The notes beneath the pieces were generated by a model. It saw only the letters and a program-made list of their open reading frames with translations. It was not told where the DNA came from and made no database searches. A DNA stretch of 64,000 nucleotides. Origin: Suillus spraguei. Taxonomy: Eukaryota > Basidiomycota > Agaricomycetes > Boletales > Suillaceae. The stretch spans positions 1 through 64,000 of the forward strand of contig JABCPU010000069.1 in NCBI GenBank assembly GCA_016800925.1, in the 5' to 3' direction. How positions within the stretch are numbered: position 1 is the stretch's first letter; every line of letters starts with the position of its first letter. Below, piece by piece: positions 12,701 to 22,949 of this stretch. A program made the position numbers and the translations under genes.

Positions 12701-13094
12701 CCTCACAATCCTCATCTTCCCTGATATCCTGATCAACTTGCGGGAGGATGTAGCACAACGCATCCGTGTGGGCTTGTGGGAGTGTAGAGTTGGGAGTTGG
12801 GGGCGGGCTCGCGAGGTGCATGTCAGCAGTGCGTGAGGAAGATGAAGATGAAGTAGGAGCAATTCTGGAGGTAGGGGATGAAGCGTTGTGATGAGATGAG
12901 CATGAAGTTGATGAGGTGGAAGGTAAAGTTAACGCAGGCGTGAAATATGATGGGGCAGGGTTGGATCTGGGGTCGAGTGAACAGGATGCAGATAGAATGG
13001 AGGTGCGTGCAGGTTTGTGAATTGAATTACTAGACGAGGGTGGAATGGGGTTTAGTAATGAATTTGGGAAGGGACGGAGGGACGTCGTAGACAT
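9728..13094 (-). CDS. PHD-finger and chromodomain protein
   Basis: This is a large nuclear, chromatin-type protein, probably a histone-mark reader. From the N terminus it has a long low-complexity Ser/Pro/Glu-rich region (about 900 residues) with basic clusters such as SPKKKTR and RRPQKRKSKS. A PHD finger follows (QCDNC-ELWYHFGC...FICPSC, about 10215-10440) with an intron at 10325-10375 inside the zinc-binding core. A C-terminal chromodomain (EEFVIERLVGRKI..GYMFLVKWEGYPIAQASWIPEG, about 9780-10015) is split by an intron at 9891-9945. The protein ends GGWNI. The first PHD cysteine pair shows only one cysteine (MCQWP). The two long reading frames (12063-13094 and 10159-12228) join only by removing 23 nt with GT..AG ends (12067-12089) or by a frameshift. 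The gene may begin further upstream, since open sequence continues to 13330. It is not a recognised named orthologue. Confidence 0.7.
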
Positions 13095-13329
13095 ATTAGC
13101 ATCCCGTCTCGGTTGTGGGGCCGTCCAAGACCTGGAGTTCGAGTCGTTCGCCCTGCTGAAACTTTCCTCGAGCGGGATTTCAGAGATGGGGTTGGTAGCG
13201 GCGAGGAAAGATCAGGCCTATTTATGGTGACTCTAGCGTGCAAGGCAGCGGGAGTCGCTGAGCAAGAGAAGACATCAGCTATTGCAGGACACAAGACACA
13301 GTTAAAATACCAGGGGAGATCGTAGAGCC

Positions 13330-14513
13330 CGGAGAAGTTGTGCTCTCGGGTGAGCTGGAATCGTGCTGAACACTGTGGATATATTCCTGCGAGTAAGTAG
13401 ATGCTGTTTGGTGGGTTGGTTAGTTCACTAGATCAGATGGGATTGTACTACACGGGCAAATGAATAAAAAGACAAGACATAGAAGATGTCCATGGATACT
13501 TGTCAGGTGGAGAAGAGAAAAGTCTTTTGGAATAATTTGGATGGGAAACCTACCCGGAGCACTATACGAGTTGGCAGCTGCGTGTATGTGTACATCAGGC
13601 AAAATGACAATTCGTGGAGAAGTCGACGACGATGAAGTGTGTACGCCAGTAATATGTGAATGAAATGCACGATGTTGAGAGAGACGTGGTAATATTTATA
13701 ATCTCAGCATGAGATGAGGATTAAAAAACGAGATACGTACGATTTGTGTTCCAGTTAGAGGGGATGAGCGTCCCATGAGAGTGCTGCACGGAAGGGAACC
13801 AAGGCCGAAATTCCAACAGACATGTTGATGGCGCGGTGGAAGGCAGAGGTTCATCTGTACCCATCGATGCGTCCAAGTATTCTAAAAGCCCAGTGAATCA
13901 GCGCTCGTCATCGACCAATGATAAAAGACGTACCTTTTTGAAGTGGAGGAGATTGCGGACGTGCGGTAGTGCTTGCGTTGCAACATACTGCAGGGTGACC
14001 TAATCAACGAAGGGTTAATCAGAGCGCAAAGTCAACACGAGGCTCACGTGAAGCTGTGTCCAACCTAGAGACATGTTCAAGTAAGTCGTTGATCGCGCCA
14101 TCCATCGTCGCCAACCGACGAACTATACCCCCCTCCGATTGTAGGGTATCTAAATCCACATTCTTCCCCCTCTTCTGTCTTTTGCCGCGATTACCACAAA
14201 GTACACCTTCCAAGACATTGACGGTCGTGCCTAGGTCATTCAAGTCCTTCGAGATCTTTTTCTGCTCTTCAAGAGAGGCCTCTATGGACTGGAGGATTGC
14301 CTTGACATCAGTACACAGATGCTGCAGTGAGAAGTTGGATGCGATCGCTGTCTGCTGAAAGATCGGTGCCGCAGAGGCGGATGAAGCAGCCGTAGATGAG
14401 ATTGGTGCTGATATATCATGATAGCTTGGTCCTGGACCAGGAGCAGACTGAGAAGGCACCACTCGAAACTTGTTGGAATGGTATTGCGTCCACGGGTTTG
14501 ACATGGTGGTCAA
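13330..14513 (-). CDS. Hypothetical coiled-coil protein, multi-exon
   Basis: The first exon starts at 14513 (MTTMSNPWTQYHSNKF) and runs about 155 codons. It has a Ser/Ala/Pro-rich head and then a predicted helical stretch (LCTDVKAILQSIEASLEEQK, KISKDLNDLGTTVNVLEGVL) interrupted by a basic patch (GNRGKRQKRGKN). A GTGAGC donor near 14048 and further GT/AG pairs near 14000 and 13930 allow continuation into Pro/Ser-rich exons (for example PSTCLLEFRPWFPSVQHSHG near 13800). The 3' exons could not be joined with confidence. The open sequence approaches the PHD/chromodomain gene, so both may belong to one transcript. No family was recognised. Confidence 0.45.
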
Positions 14514-15079
14514 TTGGGATACGATATCCCCAGCTCAACGATTGAAGTAACGACTACGTACAATTGATTCCTACAAATGTAATAGAAGCTGCATCGATTA
14601 GTATCTCTTCCGAAGCCGCAATCAGTTCCGGAATCTGCAAGCTTCACGTGACCTCCAACCAAGAGTTCATCTCAATGTTTATGCGTTAGGGATGACGACC
14701 ATCGGTCCTGGATGGTGTTTGTTTAGGCCGCAATCAGATCCTGCCTATGCATAAAAGTTGTCGTGCTGCAGTTCGGATCTTCGAAGAGGTGGATAGGAGT
14801 GGACAATCATCAATAGCATGAATGATGAACCGACGATATCATTATTTTTATCATGGTAATTGCTGGGGACTAGTTTGAGCTCGACATCGTGGACAGTGAT
14901 GGCTCCGTAAGAGGCGAGATCGTGTGATATAGCGACTGAGGCTGTTGTCGAGAATATACCAGAACAAGCAGCTAAGCAGTCTCACGGCCTGCGTAGTAGT
15001 GCCTCTGAGGACTTGTCAGTGACTCTTACCGTCATCGTCGTCGTCATCATCTTCAGCTCTCGATTTTTTACCGCTGGGT
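14514..15079. other. Divergent promoter region
   Basis: This ~570-bp interval separates the minus-strand coiled-coil gene and the plus-strand RING ligase gene, so both promoters must lie in it. No TATA box or repeated operator-like motif stands out. Confidence 0.5.
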
Positions 15080-16735
15080 ATGTCCGGCTTCAACGGGCTC
15101 CCTCTACTCAGTGGTCCTCCACCAGAGCCTTCCACAGGTCGTACGCAGAACTCTTGCAGGAGATGCAATAAGGAATTCATCATCATCTTTACACGCTCAA
15201 CCCGCTGTAATCATTGTGGTCAGTCACATCTACGAACAACATCAGTGACTAGATTGGCTAATTCGATCGACGTGGCAGGCTACTTATATTGTGCGAGCTG
15301 CGCAGACTACCCGGCGCTCATGCCCCGCCACGGCGTGGCATCTGGTTATGACCAAGTTCACGTTTGTGCATACTGTATTGAGTTTCTTAATAGTACGCTC
15401 CATACTTTCTAGTCTCAACGACCTGATCTGATAACTTGTATCCAGTAACAGCATCTAGTAGAAATCAGCTCAAGTCCTTGCCGCTCTCCACCCTTCGCCG
15501 CTATGTCAACGCATACGATATCCCCGTCAAAGGTCCTATTGATAAGAATGACCTTGTGGATGCTATCATCGCTACAAAGGTGCTTTATATCCCACCTCTG
15601 TCCTTTTTTTATCATTGACTTATCTCAGACACCAACGGGCACCCTCCCGCCCTCAAACGAATCCCACTACCGTGCCCATGGTGTCCCCAAACACCGTCCC
15701 TCGCGCCCTCGTGGGCTCTTTAGCACTCGTCCTCCACCCCCAACTCAACAACAAACACCCACACCACCACCCGACTTCCCCCGTCCTGACCTTGACCCCG
15801 AGCCAGTACCATACAGAACCTATACCTCCAACTCCACAAGACAGCGCCAGACACCCCCTACACCACCCCCGCCTCAGCCCTCTCCACCTCAACCACAGCC
15901 ACGGTTCAGGACAGCCTCGCAGCCACAAACGCCGCCTCGATCAGCACCCCACCCCTCTCCACGCCCGTCTCCAGCATCTACTGCCACCCCGCCTCAATCA
16001 GCACCCCACTCCTCTCCACGCCCGTCTCCAGCGTCTGCCAGCCCGCCTCAAATACCCTCATCAACCGCACCTCGCTCACCACCTCGGCCGTCCACGCCCC
16101 AGCCCCCGCCACCGCTCTCTGCTCTCCTTGCAATGTCCACGTCGTCCCTTTCGCGATTACCCATTCATACGCTTAAGCAGATATTGTTTGAGGCACGTGT
16201 GCGTCTGCCCGCTGACCTCCTTGAGAAGGGAGAACTCGTGGCACGCGTCAGTGCCTGGCTGGAGGAGGAGAGAACCGCAGCGGAGGAAAGAGATATCATA
16301 GAAAGAGAGGAGAGGGAACAAGAAGAGCGGGAGAGGCGAGAGAGGGAAGAACAGGAAAGAGAGAGGGTTGAGGCGGAAAGGCCAGTCATCGAGACGGAGC
16401 TAGCCGAGTCAGAAGACGCCCAGGTGCATGGCTCTGCTGAGAATGTCGAGATACATGACGACCAGCAACATCCACCATCATCACTACCTAGGACGACGCC
16501 TGCAGAACGTTCGGGTTTGTGTGTGATATGCCAGGACCAGGAGGCAAATATAGCAATCGTGGATTGTGGGTGAGTGCTCCAAGTTTTGTGTGTGCGCGCA
16601 TGGACTCACGCCAACAGACATCTGGCCATGTGTCGCGCATGCTCTGATCTAGTACTCGCCTCATCTCGCGAGTGTCCACTCTGTCGCACCCGCATCGTCA
16701 CAGAGGCAAGACTTTTACGGATATTCAAAACATAG
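15080..16735 (+). CDS. FYVE-like/SAP/RING E3 ubiquitin ligase (RNF34/rififylin type)
   Basis: Four exons (15080-15392, 15446-15579, 15629-16569, 16618-16735) with introns of 53, 49 and 48 nt join in frame to give 501 residues. The N terminus has a FYVE-like zinc module (CRRC..., RCNHCG..., LYCASC, VCAYC, residues ~26-100). A first SAP-like helix pair follows (LKSLPLSTLRRYVNAYDIPV), then a long Pro/Ser/Gln-rich linker with a duplicated ~60-bp unit around 15937-16050. After that come a second SAP-like motif (LSRLPIHTLKQILFEARVRL), a highly charged Glu/Arg coiled coil, and a C-terminal C3HC4 RING (CVICQ...DCGHLAMCRAC...CPLC). This order matches animal RNF34/RFFL, which act on endosomal or apoptotic substrates. 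The fungal substrate is unknown. The last intron falls inside the RING between DCG and HLA. Confidence 0.88.
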
Positions 16736-18108
16736 GCCTACTTTCAAAGTCACAGATCAAGAACATTAACTTCTGCTATTACTGTACATTTACGGAGGCT
16801 ACAATCGTGCATCATACCCAACCATCTCAATGTTGGGTATGTGGATGTTATATTGTGTATCTTTGTGCGTGCGTAAGATATACTAAACGATAGGTACCAA
16901 GTGGAACTTGGACTTGTCTTGGATGTAACTAATAATCTAACATTATTTACCCATCTCGTTATGCCTGGGTTCGGGGGATTGATGAGCGGAACGGAACGCT
17001 TAGGGTCTATCACATCTTATTAGTAGGGTTAGTACGGTTCACGTTTTCTCGTCTGATTCTTCATTTAAGTATTGTCAGTTTCATCTAGCTTGAATACCCT
17101 TTGTAACAATGTTGTTTACAATCATGTTACGCCCTTACGATTGACATTCTGCAATAAAATATTCAGTACTTGAGTTCACTGTGAGACGAATCCCTTTTAT
17201 AGAATTTACATATGTAGCTAATCATAAATTTCTCCGGATATCCTCCTGAGCTGCTACTACTATACTTATGCCCCGCGACTCCCTCAATCGCTAACGCACT
17301 ACTTCAGTATGAAGAGGACCACTAGGCCAGGAAACATGATACCGGAAATTATGAAAATGCGGTCAAGCCAGGTGGCTGGTGTCACGCCGGTAATTAAAGG
17401 ATTGCTTGGATTGTGGATACAAGCTCCAGCCTAAATGGAGAGCTGCGTTGCAATCTTACATGATGCACTCGTAAGCAGAATATTCCTGACAAAACGGAAC
17501 AGCATCATAATCGAAACATCGTCCGCGGCAATTGAACATTACGTTGTCAACTGGCAATATCCTTCAGCATTAGTGGGTTTTCCAACGTGGTACACGAGGG
17601 AGATCTGCGACAGTGCGGGTGCACAACAGTGTTGGCGGGGAACGGAAGGTATGTACTACAGCCTGTCAGCCACATCATCGACTCGTCTCTACTCAATTGA
17701 GAGAGAAGCTTTGTCCGCCGTTGTCTAGAGCGCGATGGATTGACTCAATTCTTCATCAGGGCAGAATTTTATCACTTGTGTAAAACATTTTGAGAGGATC
17801 ACCCACCTTCTCTGTTTCTGCCTCTCACCACTCAATGGTACTGATAAATAGATTTGCTACAGGCCAATATCAGGTTAGTATGTGGCAGTCACTTTCAAAA
17901 GCCGTAACTTGGGGTTGGCGCAGTTGGCTTGCCACCGCCACGATCATACTCACTAGTCACGATGTACCGCGGCAGACAACAAATGTATAATCGTACAAAA
18001 GACATCAAAAACAGCAGGCTGCAGCCCAATTTCCGTAACAGTTGAATGTTACCTTCGTCAACAACCACATAGACTAACGCATATTCGCACGACGCTCAAC
18101 CAAATCCT

Positions 18109-18750
18109 TCAAACGTCGGCCCTGAGGTTCCACAACTGCGCATCGTTGAAAGCGTCACCCTTCCGAACGAGGACGAGGACGACCTGGAAGTTGCAATGAG
18201 CGTCAGGAACAGTGTGGTACCATAGTTGATGGCCTGCGTCACCTTACGAGCCTCTGTCAATGTCGCGGTATAGTAGCTTCCGGATACTTCACCTGGGAGT
18301 TGGAGTCTGCGCCTCATTGTCAGTAAGAGAAGCCTGGTGCGATTCATGGCTTAATACGCACGCGACTGGATTGGGACTATTGCCAATTACGTTCCATTCC
18401 TGCTGCGCTTCCCGCGTGATAACAGTCGTCCGATCGTCCTGCAAATTTGTGCAAAGAGCTTAGATTCGTATCGGAACCGCTTCTCGCATACACTTACGGA
18501 CGCTGCCAACTTATAGCCAGAGCCCGCATCCGTGATTATGTGCGGGTTGTGCGCTCCGGTTGATAGCCACTGTGTATTGATATCACTCGTAAGCGCCAGG
18601 TTGAGACTTCATCTCTAGTTGCCTACTGACCACCTGATATGGGTTTCCTGAGTTAAAGTCTTTGCCGGTGACATCCCCGATGTACTCAGGCGCCGTCAAC
18701 GCGGTATCGCTGTACTCCACATTCACTAAGGCACCACGGAGGCTGGACAT
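18109..18750 (-). CDS. QxW lectin-like (ricin-B/beta-trefoil-like) small protein, copy A
   Basis: Predicted exons start at 18750 (MSSLRGALVNVEYSD) and end at the TGA at 18109-18111, with short introns inferred by comparison with copy B. The protein of about 140 residues lacks a signal peptide. It shows repeated features of a beta-trefoil lectin: GYKLAAS with a downstream QQEWNV, and a C-terminal AQLWNLRADV, that is QxW motifs. Such cytoplasmic fungal lectins are commonly credited with storage or defence roles; no sugar specificity can be inferred. A TATA-like TTTATATG (complement of 18826-18833) and a CT-rich leader precede the start. Near the end it differs from copy B (KGDAFNDAQ instead of KGDSFKDSQ), so both copies look functional. 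Confidence 0.6.
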
Positions 18751-18823
18751 GATGATTGAGATTTGTTGTTTGGAAGGCAAGGAGAGGAAGTGAGTTGGTG
18801 TTTAAACCTGCGATTGCAACATC

Positions 18824-18833
18824 ATTTTATATG
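18824..18833 (-). promoter_or_regulatory. TATA-like box of lectin copy A
   Basis: CATATAAAAT on the minus strand lies about 75-85 bp upstream of the ATG. A CT-rich leader follows. The same arrangement exists in the other arm. Confidence 0.6.
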
Positions 18834-19039
18834 CTCAAGGTAGGGGCTCGGCAATCTGCTGACCCCGGCAGCTCCTGTAAGCAAACTCAATGCTGGCCTG
18901 AGTGACAAACCGTTCTGCGCCTCATGATCAGTCGCATCATGGCCACGCATTCTAGAAGTTTCACTGCAAAAGGAGCTATTCATCATTCCTCATTTCCGCC
19001 TGTCAAGAATGTTTGTCGATGAATTTACCTCATCCTGGC

Positions 19040-19885
19040 CCTTTCACTTGAAGGGGTCAAACACTATTCCTCCTCGATTAAGGACAAAGCTCGACTGACT
19101 TCTCGGCGGTGACTACATACCATGCCCTGGTACTTCCATACTCGCTTGCTAGGAATGTTTGGGTCGATATCGTTATGATGAGAATTTTCCTAGATTATTT
19201 GCTTTTCTAGCCTAGCGACTTCCACGGCGGTGATTGAGAATTTCAGATGGCTTTACGAACATCCCTCAATGTCGCCCATAAGGAATGTTTGTCAATCGTG
19301 GTGCGCATGATTTCTTATCTGGCCACAACTTGAACCTGCAGATCAAGCTTCCACCTAGCACTACCGAAGGACTTATTTCTCAGCAGTGTTTACTATGCCC
19401 GGCAACTTGTTTTAGATGTTCGACTGACTCTAGTTTGTGGAAATTTTCTTGTACGCCCAATGATTTATCATGAGTCGCACAATGGCATACTTAGTACTTC
19501 CATTACAAAAGGAGTTATCATTCTTTCTTTTCGCCTGTCAGAAATGCTATCACTCCCGATATGTATGTCCCACCATCTGTCGTCATTCTCAGCACCTCGT
19601 CGTCATCCTTACAGCTGAAGTTTCCATAATTATTCGGAAACGCAAAAGTTGAATTCACGTCTCGGAAACATCCGAAGTAGGACCCCGTAAGTGTTTAGCT
19701 CACATGGTGTGCTCATTCAATGAAACACTCCAGCTGCCAGCACGCACCGTCTCACTCGATCTGAAAGCGCACTCACCGACAAGTATTTGTTATTTACTTG
19801 GTATCAAGAAGACACTGGTATACAAAACTATCAGCCTAACTGACACCTCATATCAGCATGCAAACAATGGACCTCGTGGCCGCTG
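19040..19885. other. Loop of the inverted cassette, left part; inner inverted repeat
   Basis: No gene is supported. The segment holds repeated GGAATGTTTG-type motifs (19151, 19281, and 19005 just inside the arm). It also holds the left inner arm 19621-19690, whose 31-base core (19647-19677) is a perfect reverse complement of 20530-20560. Confidence 0.7.
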
Positions 19886-20379
19886 TCATATAAATGATAT
19901 TATCTTTCCCACTACAACCATTCGTCGAAATCCCACTATGTACCTTGATAAGCTACAGCACAAACTACGAGCACGCTGCGGTATCTCTACAAATATTTGT
20001 TCGCACCCTGTGCAGGCTACATTACAATCACAAGAGTATCTCGGCTCGTGCTCTTGAGCGACATAATCATTCTTATTGTCGATGTCCATAGCTTCCGTGC
20101 GACTATAATAAAAATCAAGTGGGATCCCATCATTGCTGTGGCAGATAATCATCCAAGGACCGACATACCTGCGCGAAGAACCAGAAAGGTATCTGAAGGT
20201 GTATCTTTTCTTCTTGGTAACCTTATAGAATGATTTATCGCGCTTTGCAAGCATAGTCGTGAATTCAAGGTAATTGGGTGCAAGAGACGTGAAAGACGAC
20301 TTCTTTTGGACCTTCATAGACTTACCTGAATCAGCTCGTTGACTTTGGTTTTGCCATTGTTTTCCGTCGAGTTTTTCAT
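19886..20379 (-). CDS. Hypothetical protein in the centre of the inverted cassette
   Basis: An open frame of about 140 codons ends near 19886. It contains FTSLAPNYLEFTTMLAKRDK, KVTKKKRYTFRYLSGSS and a Cys-rich tail (CDCNVACTGC). An 18-codon first exon from the ATG at 20379 can be joined in frame by a 23-nt GTAAGT..AAAAG intron (20303-20325). Otherwise the ATG at 20317 is the start. A 66-nt GT..AG segment (20103-20168) is a multiple of three without a stop and may or may not be spliced. No family is recognised. The gene sits between the inner inverted-repeat arms. Confidence 0.4.
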
Positions 20380-20515
20380 AGATGTATCACAAAGACTGTC
20401 TCAAACCGAGGTGTTTATGGCTTATGGAGTATGGAAGGTGAAATCACATCACTGAAAGCAAGTATACTGTCTACCTGAGTGGTCCGCACAGGGCTGCCTA
20501 GCATGTTCTTGGTGC

Positions 20516-20577
20516 TTATGGGGTCCTAATTCGGATGTTTCCGAGACGTGAATTCAACTTTGCATAATTATGGAAAC
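20516..20577 (-). repeat. Inner inverted-repeat arm (right)
   Basis: It is the reverse complement of 19621-19690, including a 31-base perfect core. Together the two segments flank the central unknown gene. Confidence 0.85.
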
Positions 20578-20694
20578 AGCCTCCGCCCTCAGCAGAATGG
20601 TGACAGTTTACTCTAACAGGATGCCATGAACTCGCGAGTGACAAACATTCCCCGCAAGCGAGATTGGAATGTTTTGTAAACTTGGAAGCGCATG

Positions 20695-20732
20695 ACAAAC
20701 ATTCCTCGCAAGCGAAATCGAGGAATGTTCGT
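20695..20732. repeat. Hairpin of GGAATGTTTGT motifs
   Basis: ACAAACATTCCTCG (20695-20708) pairs with CGAGGAATGTTCGT (20719-20732) at 13 of 14 positions around a 10-base loop. The same ACAAACATTCC word recurs at 20641 and in both outer arms. Confidence 0.75.
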
Positions 20733-20920
20733 AAAGCCTAGACTGGTGACCCTAATGAGGCAAGCCTGGTAAACTAAAGCTGTTCGCAATTCACTGCCGT
20801 CATGATCTAGCTAATAAGGAAATTAAACGCCGCCGCCCAAAAGGTGAAATACTGATTATGGGAACTCAGGTAGTAAGCTGGCGTGCTAACGAGGCTATGG
20901 TATATTATGTTATATTTAAT

Positions 20921-21570
20921 TTAAGTAGTCCATCCACGAAGTGCATCATCGAGAGTATTGAACTGCGAGACGGGAACATGGATGACGTGGAGTGGAACTA
21001 GCGAGTCGTTGAACTCGCTGGTCATGACTTTGGACTCAGTGTGCAGTGATATAATTGTGTATAGTATGCTGCGGTCATAGACACAGCTCCAGTACTCCTC
21101 TGATGTCTGGTTGAAGGCTGTTAACAAGTGTGCAGGATGACCTAGCGTGAGTCTTCAGGACGTTGGTTGTTGCAGCGCATCTTGGTATCCGTAGACTATA
21201 TGAGAAAGCGCTTGCCAGTAAGCCAGAAGATAGACGCAAAGAAACCATAGAAGATGCTTTTGACAGCAGTGAAAGCAACCAAGCGCTCACTAAAGTTAGG
21301 ATACTGATCAAATATCCAATCGGGTGTCGTCAAAGAGGTCGCACTGGGCAGAATCCTTGATATAAGTGTCGATGAGGAGTGAGTGAGTCTTGTAGTGAAT
21401 GTTCTCCGAGATCATGATTTGGATGGCTGCGACGGTAAACTGAAGCAAACATGTCGAGTAGAGTCTGGGTTCTTTTCGCCGTTGTGAATCCCATGAGTGT
21501 TCGGACTTTCTGTGCAGAGTCTCTTGGAGCAAGATCCAAATAAGAATCGAATTCAAGTTGCTTCCTCAAT
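20921..21570 (-). pseudogene. Unknown gene remnant in the cassette loop
   Basis: Several protein-like blocks occur in different minus-strand frames: ALSF-type LRKQLEFDSYLDLAPRDSA with FTTAKRTQTLLDMFAS, then IQIMISENIHYKTHSLLIDT with IKDSAQCDLFDDTRLD, then NQTSEEYWSCVYDRSILYTI ending TLDDALRGWTT. They could be exons or frame-shifted pieces of one gene. No convincing intron set connects all of them, and no family is recognised. Confidence 0.35.
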
Positions 21571-22224
21571 ATTGAAGCGCTATGCTGATCCGATTATACG
21601 TGCTATTGTTTACATTCGGAGAACGTAAACAAAGTCGCCACTGGTAAGAGTTACCTACTTCACTGTATCCAATATTTGGTGGAACACTGAACAGCCTGAT
21701 GTGTGCGAGATCATACCACAGAAAAATTCTATAAGTTCAATAAGAAACTCGAACATTCAATCAGCACAAGCACATTTCATTATCGAGCCTGTAGTAACCT
21801 TTACCATATCTCTAGCGGATGATCCCACTGCAGGGAAAAATGTGTCACTACTTAATTCACGATATTGTGCATTATGAGATAGTCTACTGCTTGTGGTCAC
21901 TGCCGAGAAATCAATCGAACCATGCCTCTAATCGAGTAATGGTGCTTGACTCCTTTAGCAAAATGCCAGGATGAGGTAAATTCCAAGTCAACGTAGCCTG
22001 AAACGAGGATAGCTAAGTGCCAGGATGAGGTAAATTCATCGACAAACATTCTTGACAGGCGGAAATGAGGAATGATGAATAGCTCCTTTTGCAGTGAAAC
22101 TTCTAGAATGCATGGCCATGATGCGACTGATCATGAGGCGCAGAACGGTTTGTCACTCAGGCCAGCATTGAGTTTGCTTACAGGAGCTGCCGGGGTCAGC
22201 AGATTGCCGAGCCCCTACCTTGAG

Positions 22225-22234
22225 CATATAAAAT
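22225..22234 (+). promoter_or_regulatory. TATA-like box of lectin copy B
   Basis: CATATAAAAT lies about 75-80 bp upstream of the ATG at 22308. It is followed by a CT-rich leader and an AATCATC context before the start. Confidence 0.6.
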
Positions 22235-22307
22235 GATGTTGCAATCGCAGGTTTAAACACCAACTCACTTCCTCTCCTTGCCTTCCAAACAACAAATCTC
22301 AATCATC

Positions 22308-22949
22308 ATGTCCAGCCTCCGTGGTGCCTTAGTGAATGTGGAGTACAGCGATACCGCGTTGACGGCGCCTGAGTACATCGGGGATGTCACCGGCAAAGAC
22401 TTTAACTCAGGAAACCCATATCAGGTGGTCAGTAGGCAACTAGAGATGAAGTCTCAACCTGGCGCTTACGAGTGATATCAATACACAGTGGCTATCAACC
22501 GGAGCGCACAACCCGCACATAATCACGGATGAGGGCTCTGGCTATAAGTTGGCAGCGTCCGTAAGTGTATGCGAGAAGCGGTTCCGATACGAATCTAAGC
22601 TCTTTGCACAAATTTGCAGGACGATCGGACGACTGTTATCACGCGGGAAGCGCAGCAGGAATGGAACGTAATTGGCAATAGTCCCAATCCAGTCGCGTGC
22701 GTATTAGGCCATGAATCGCACCAGGCTTCTCTTACTGACAATGAGGCGCAGACTCCAACTCCCAGGTGAAGTATCCGGAAGCTACTATACCGCGACATTG
22801 ACAGAGGCTCGTAAGGTGACGCAGCCCATCAACTATGGTACCACACTGTTCCTGACGCTCATTGCAACTTCCAGGTCGTCCTCGTCCTCGTTCGGAAGGG
22901 TGACTCTTTCAAGGATTCGCAGTTGTGGAACCTCAGGGCCGACGTTTGA
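22308..22949 (+). CDS. QxW lectin-like (ricin-B/beta-trefoil-like) small protein, copy B
   Basis: Starting at 22308, exons join at GNPYQ|WLSTG, KLAAS|DDRTT, NPVA|LQLPG and TEARK|VVLVL with short introns carrying GT..AG ends. The final exon reads RKGDSFKDSQLWNLRADV to the TGA at 22947. QQEW and SQLW are QxW-type motifs at the expected ~40-residue spacing of a beta-trefoil. The protein is about 140 residues without a secretion signal. Promoter, introns and coding sequence are shared with copy A in the opposite arm. The lectin assignment rests on the QxW motifs alone and has not been tested by alignment. Confidence 0.6.

Larger units (their letters stand above)
17038..19039 (+). repeat. Left arm (A) of ~2.0-kb inverted duplication
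   Basis: This 2.0-kb stretch is the reverse complement of 22019-24025, with only scattered substitutions and small indels. Similarity starts at TTCACGTTTTCTC (17038) and stops at CATCCTGGC (19039). It contains one complete lectin-like gene (18109-18750) and about 1 kb of sequence without a recognisable gene. The near identity implies a recent duplication or continuing gene conversion. Confidence 0.92.

Noticed and set aside
15653..15928. Minus-strand Trp/Gly/Cys-rich frame
   Set aside because: It is the antisense of the proline-rich linker of the RING ligase gene.
17435..17728. 97-codon frame in arm A
   Set aside because: The matching place in arm B has an inserted base that breaks the frame, and no motif is present.
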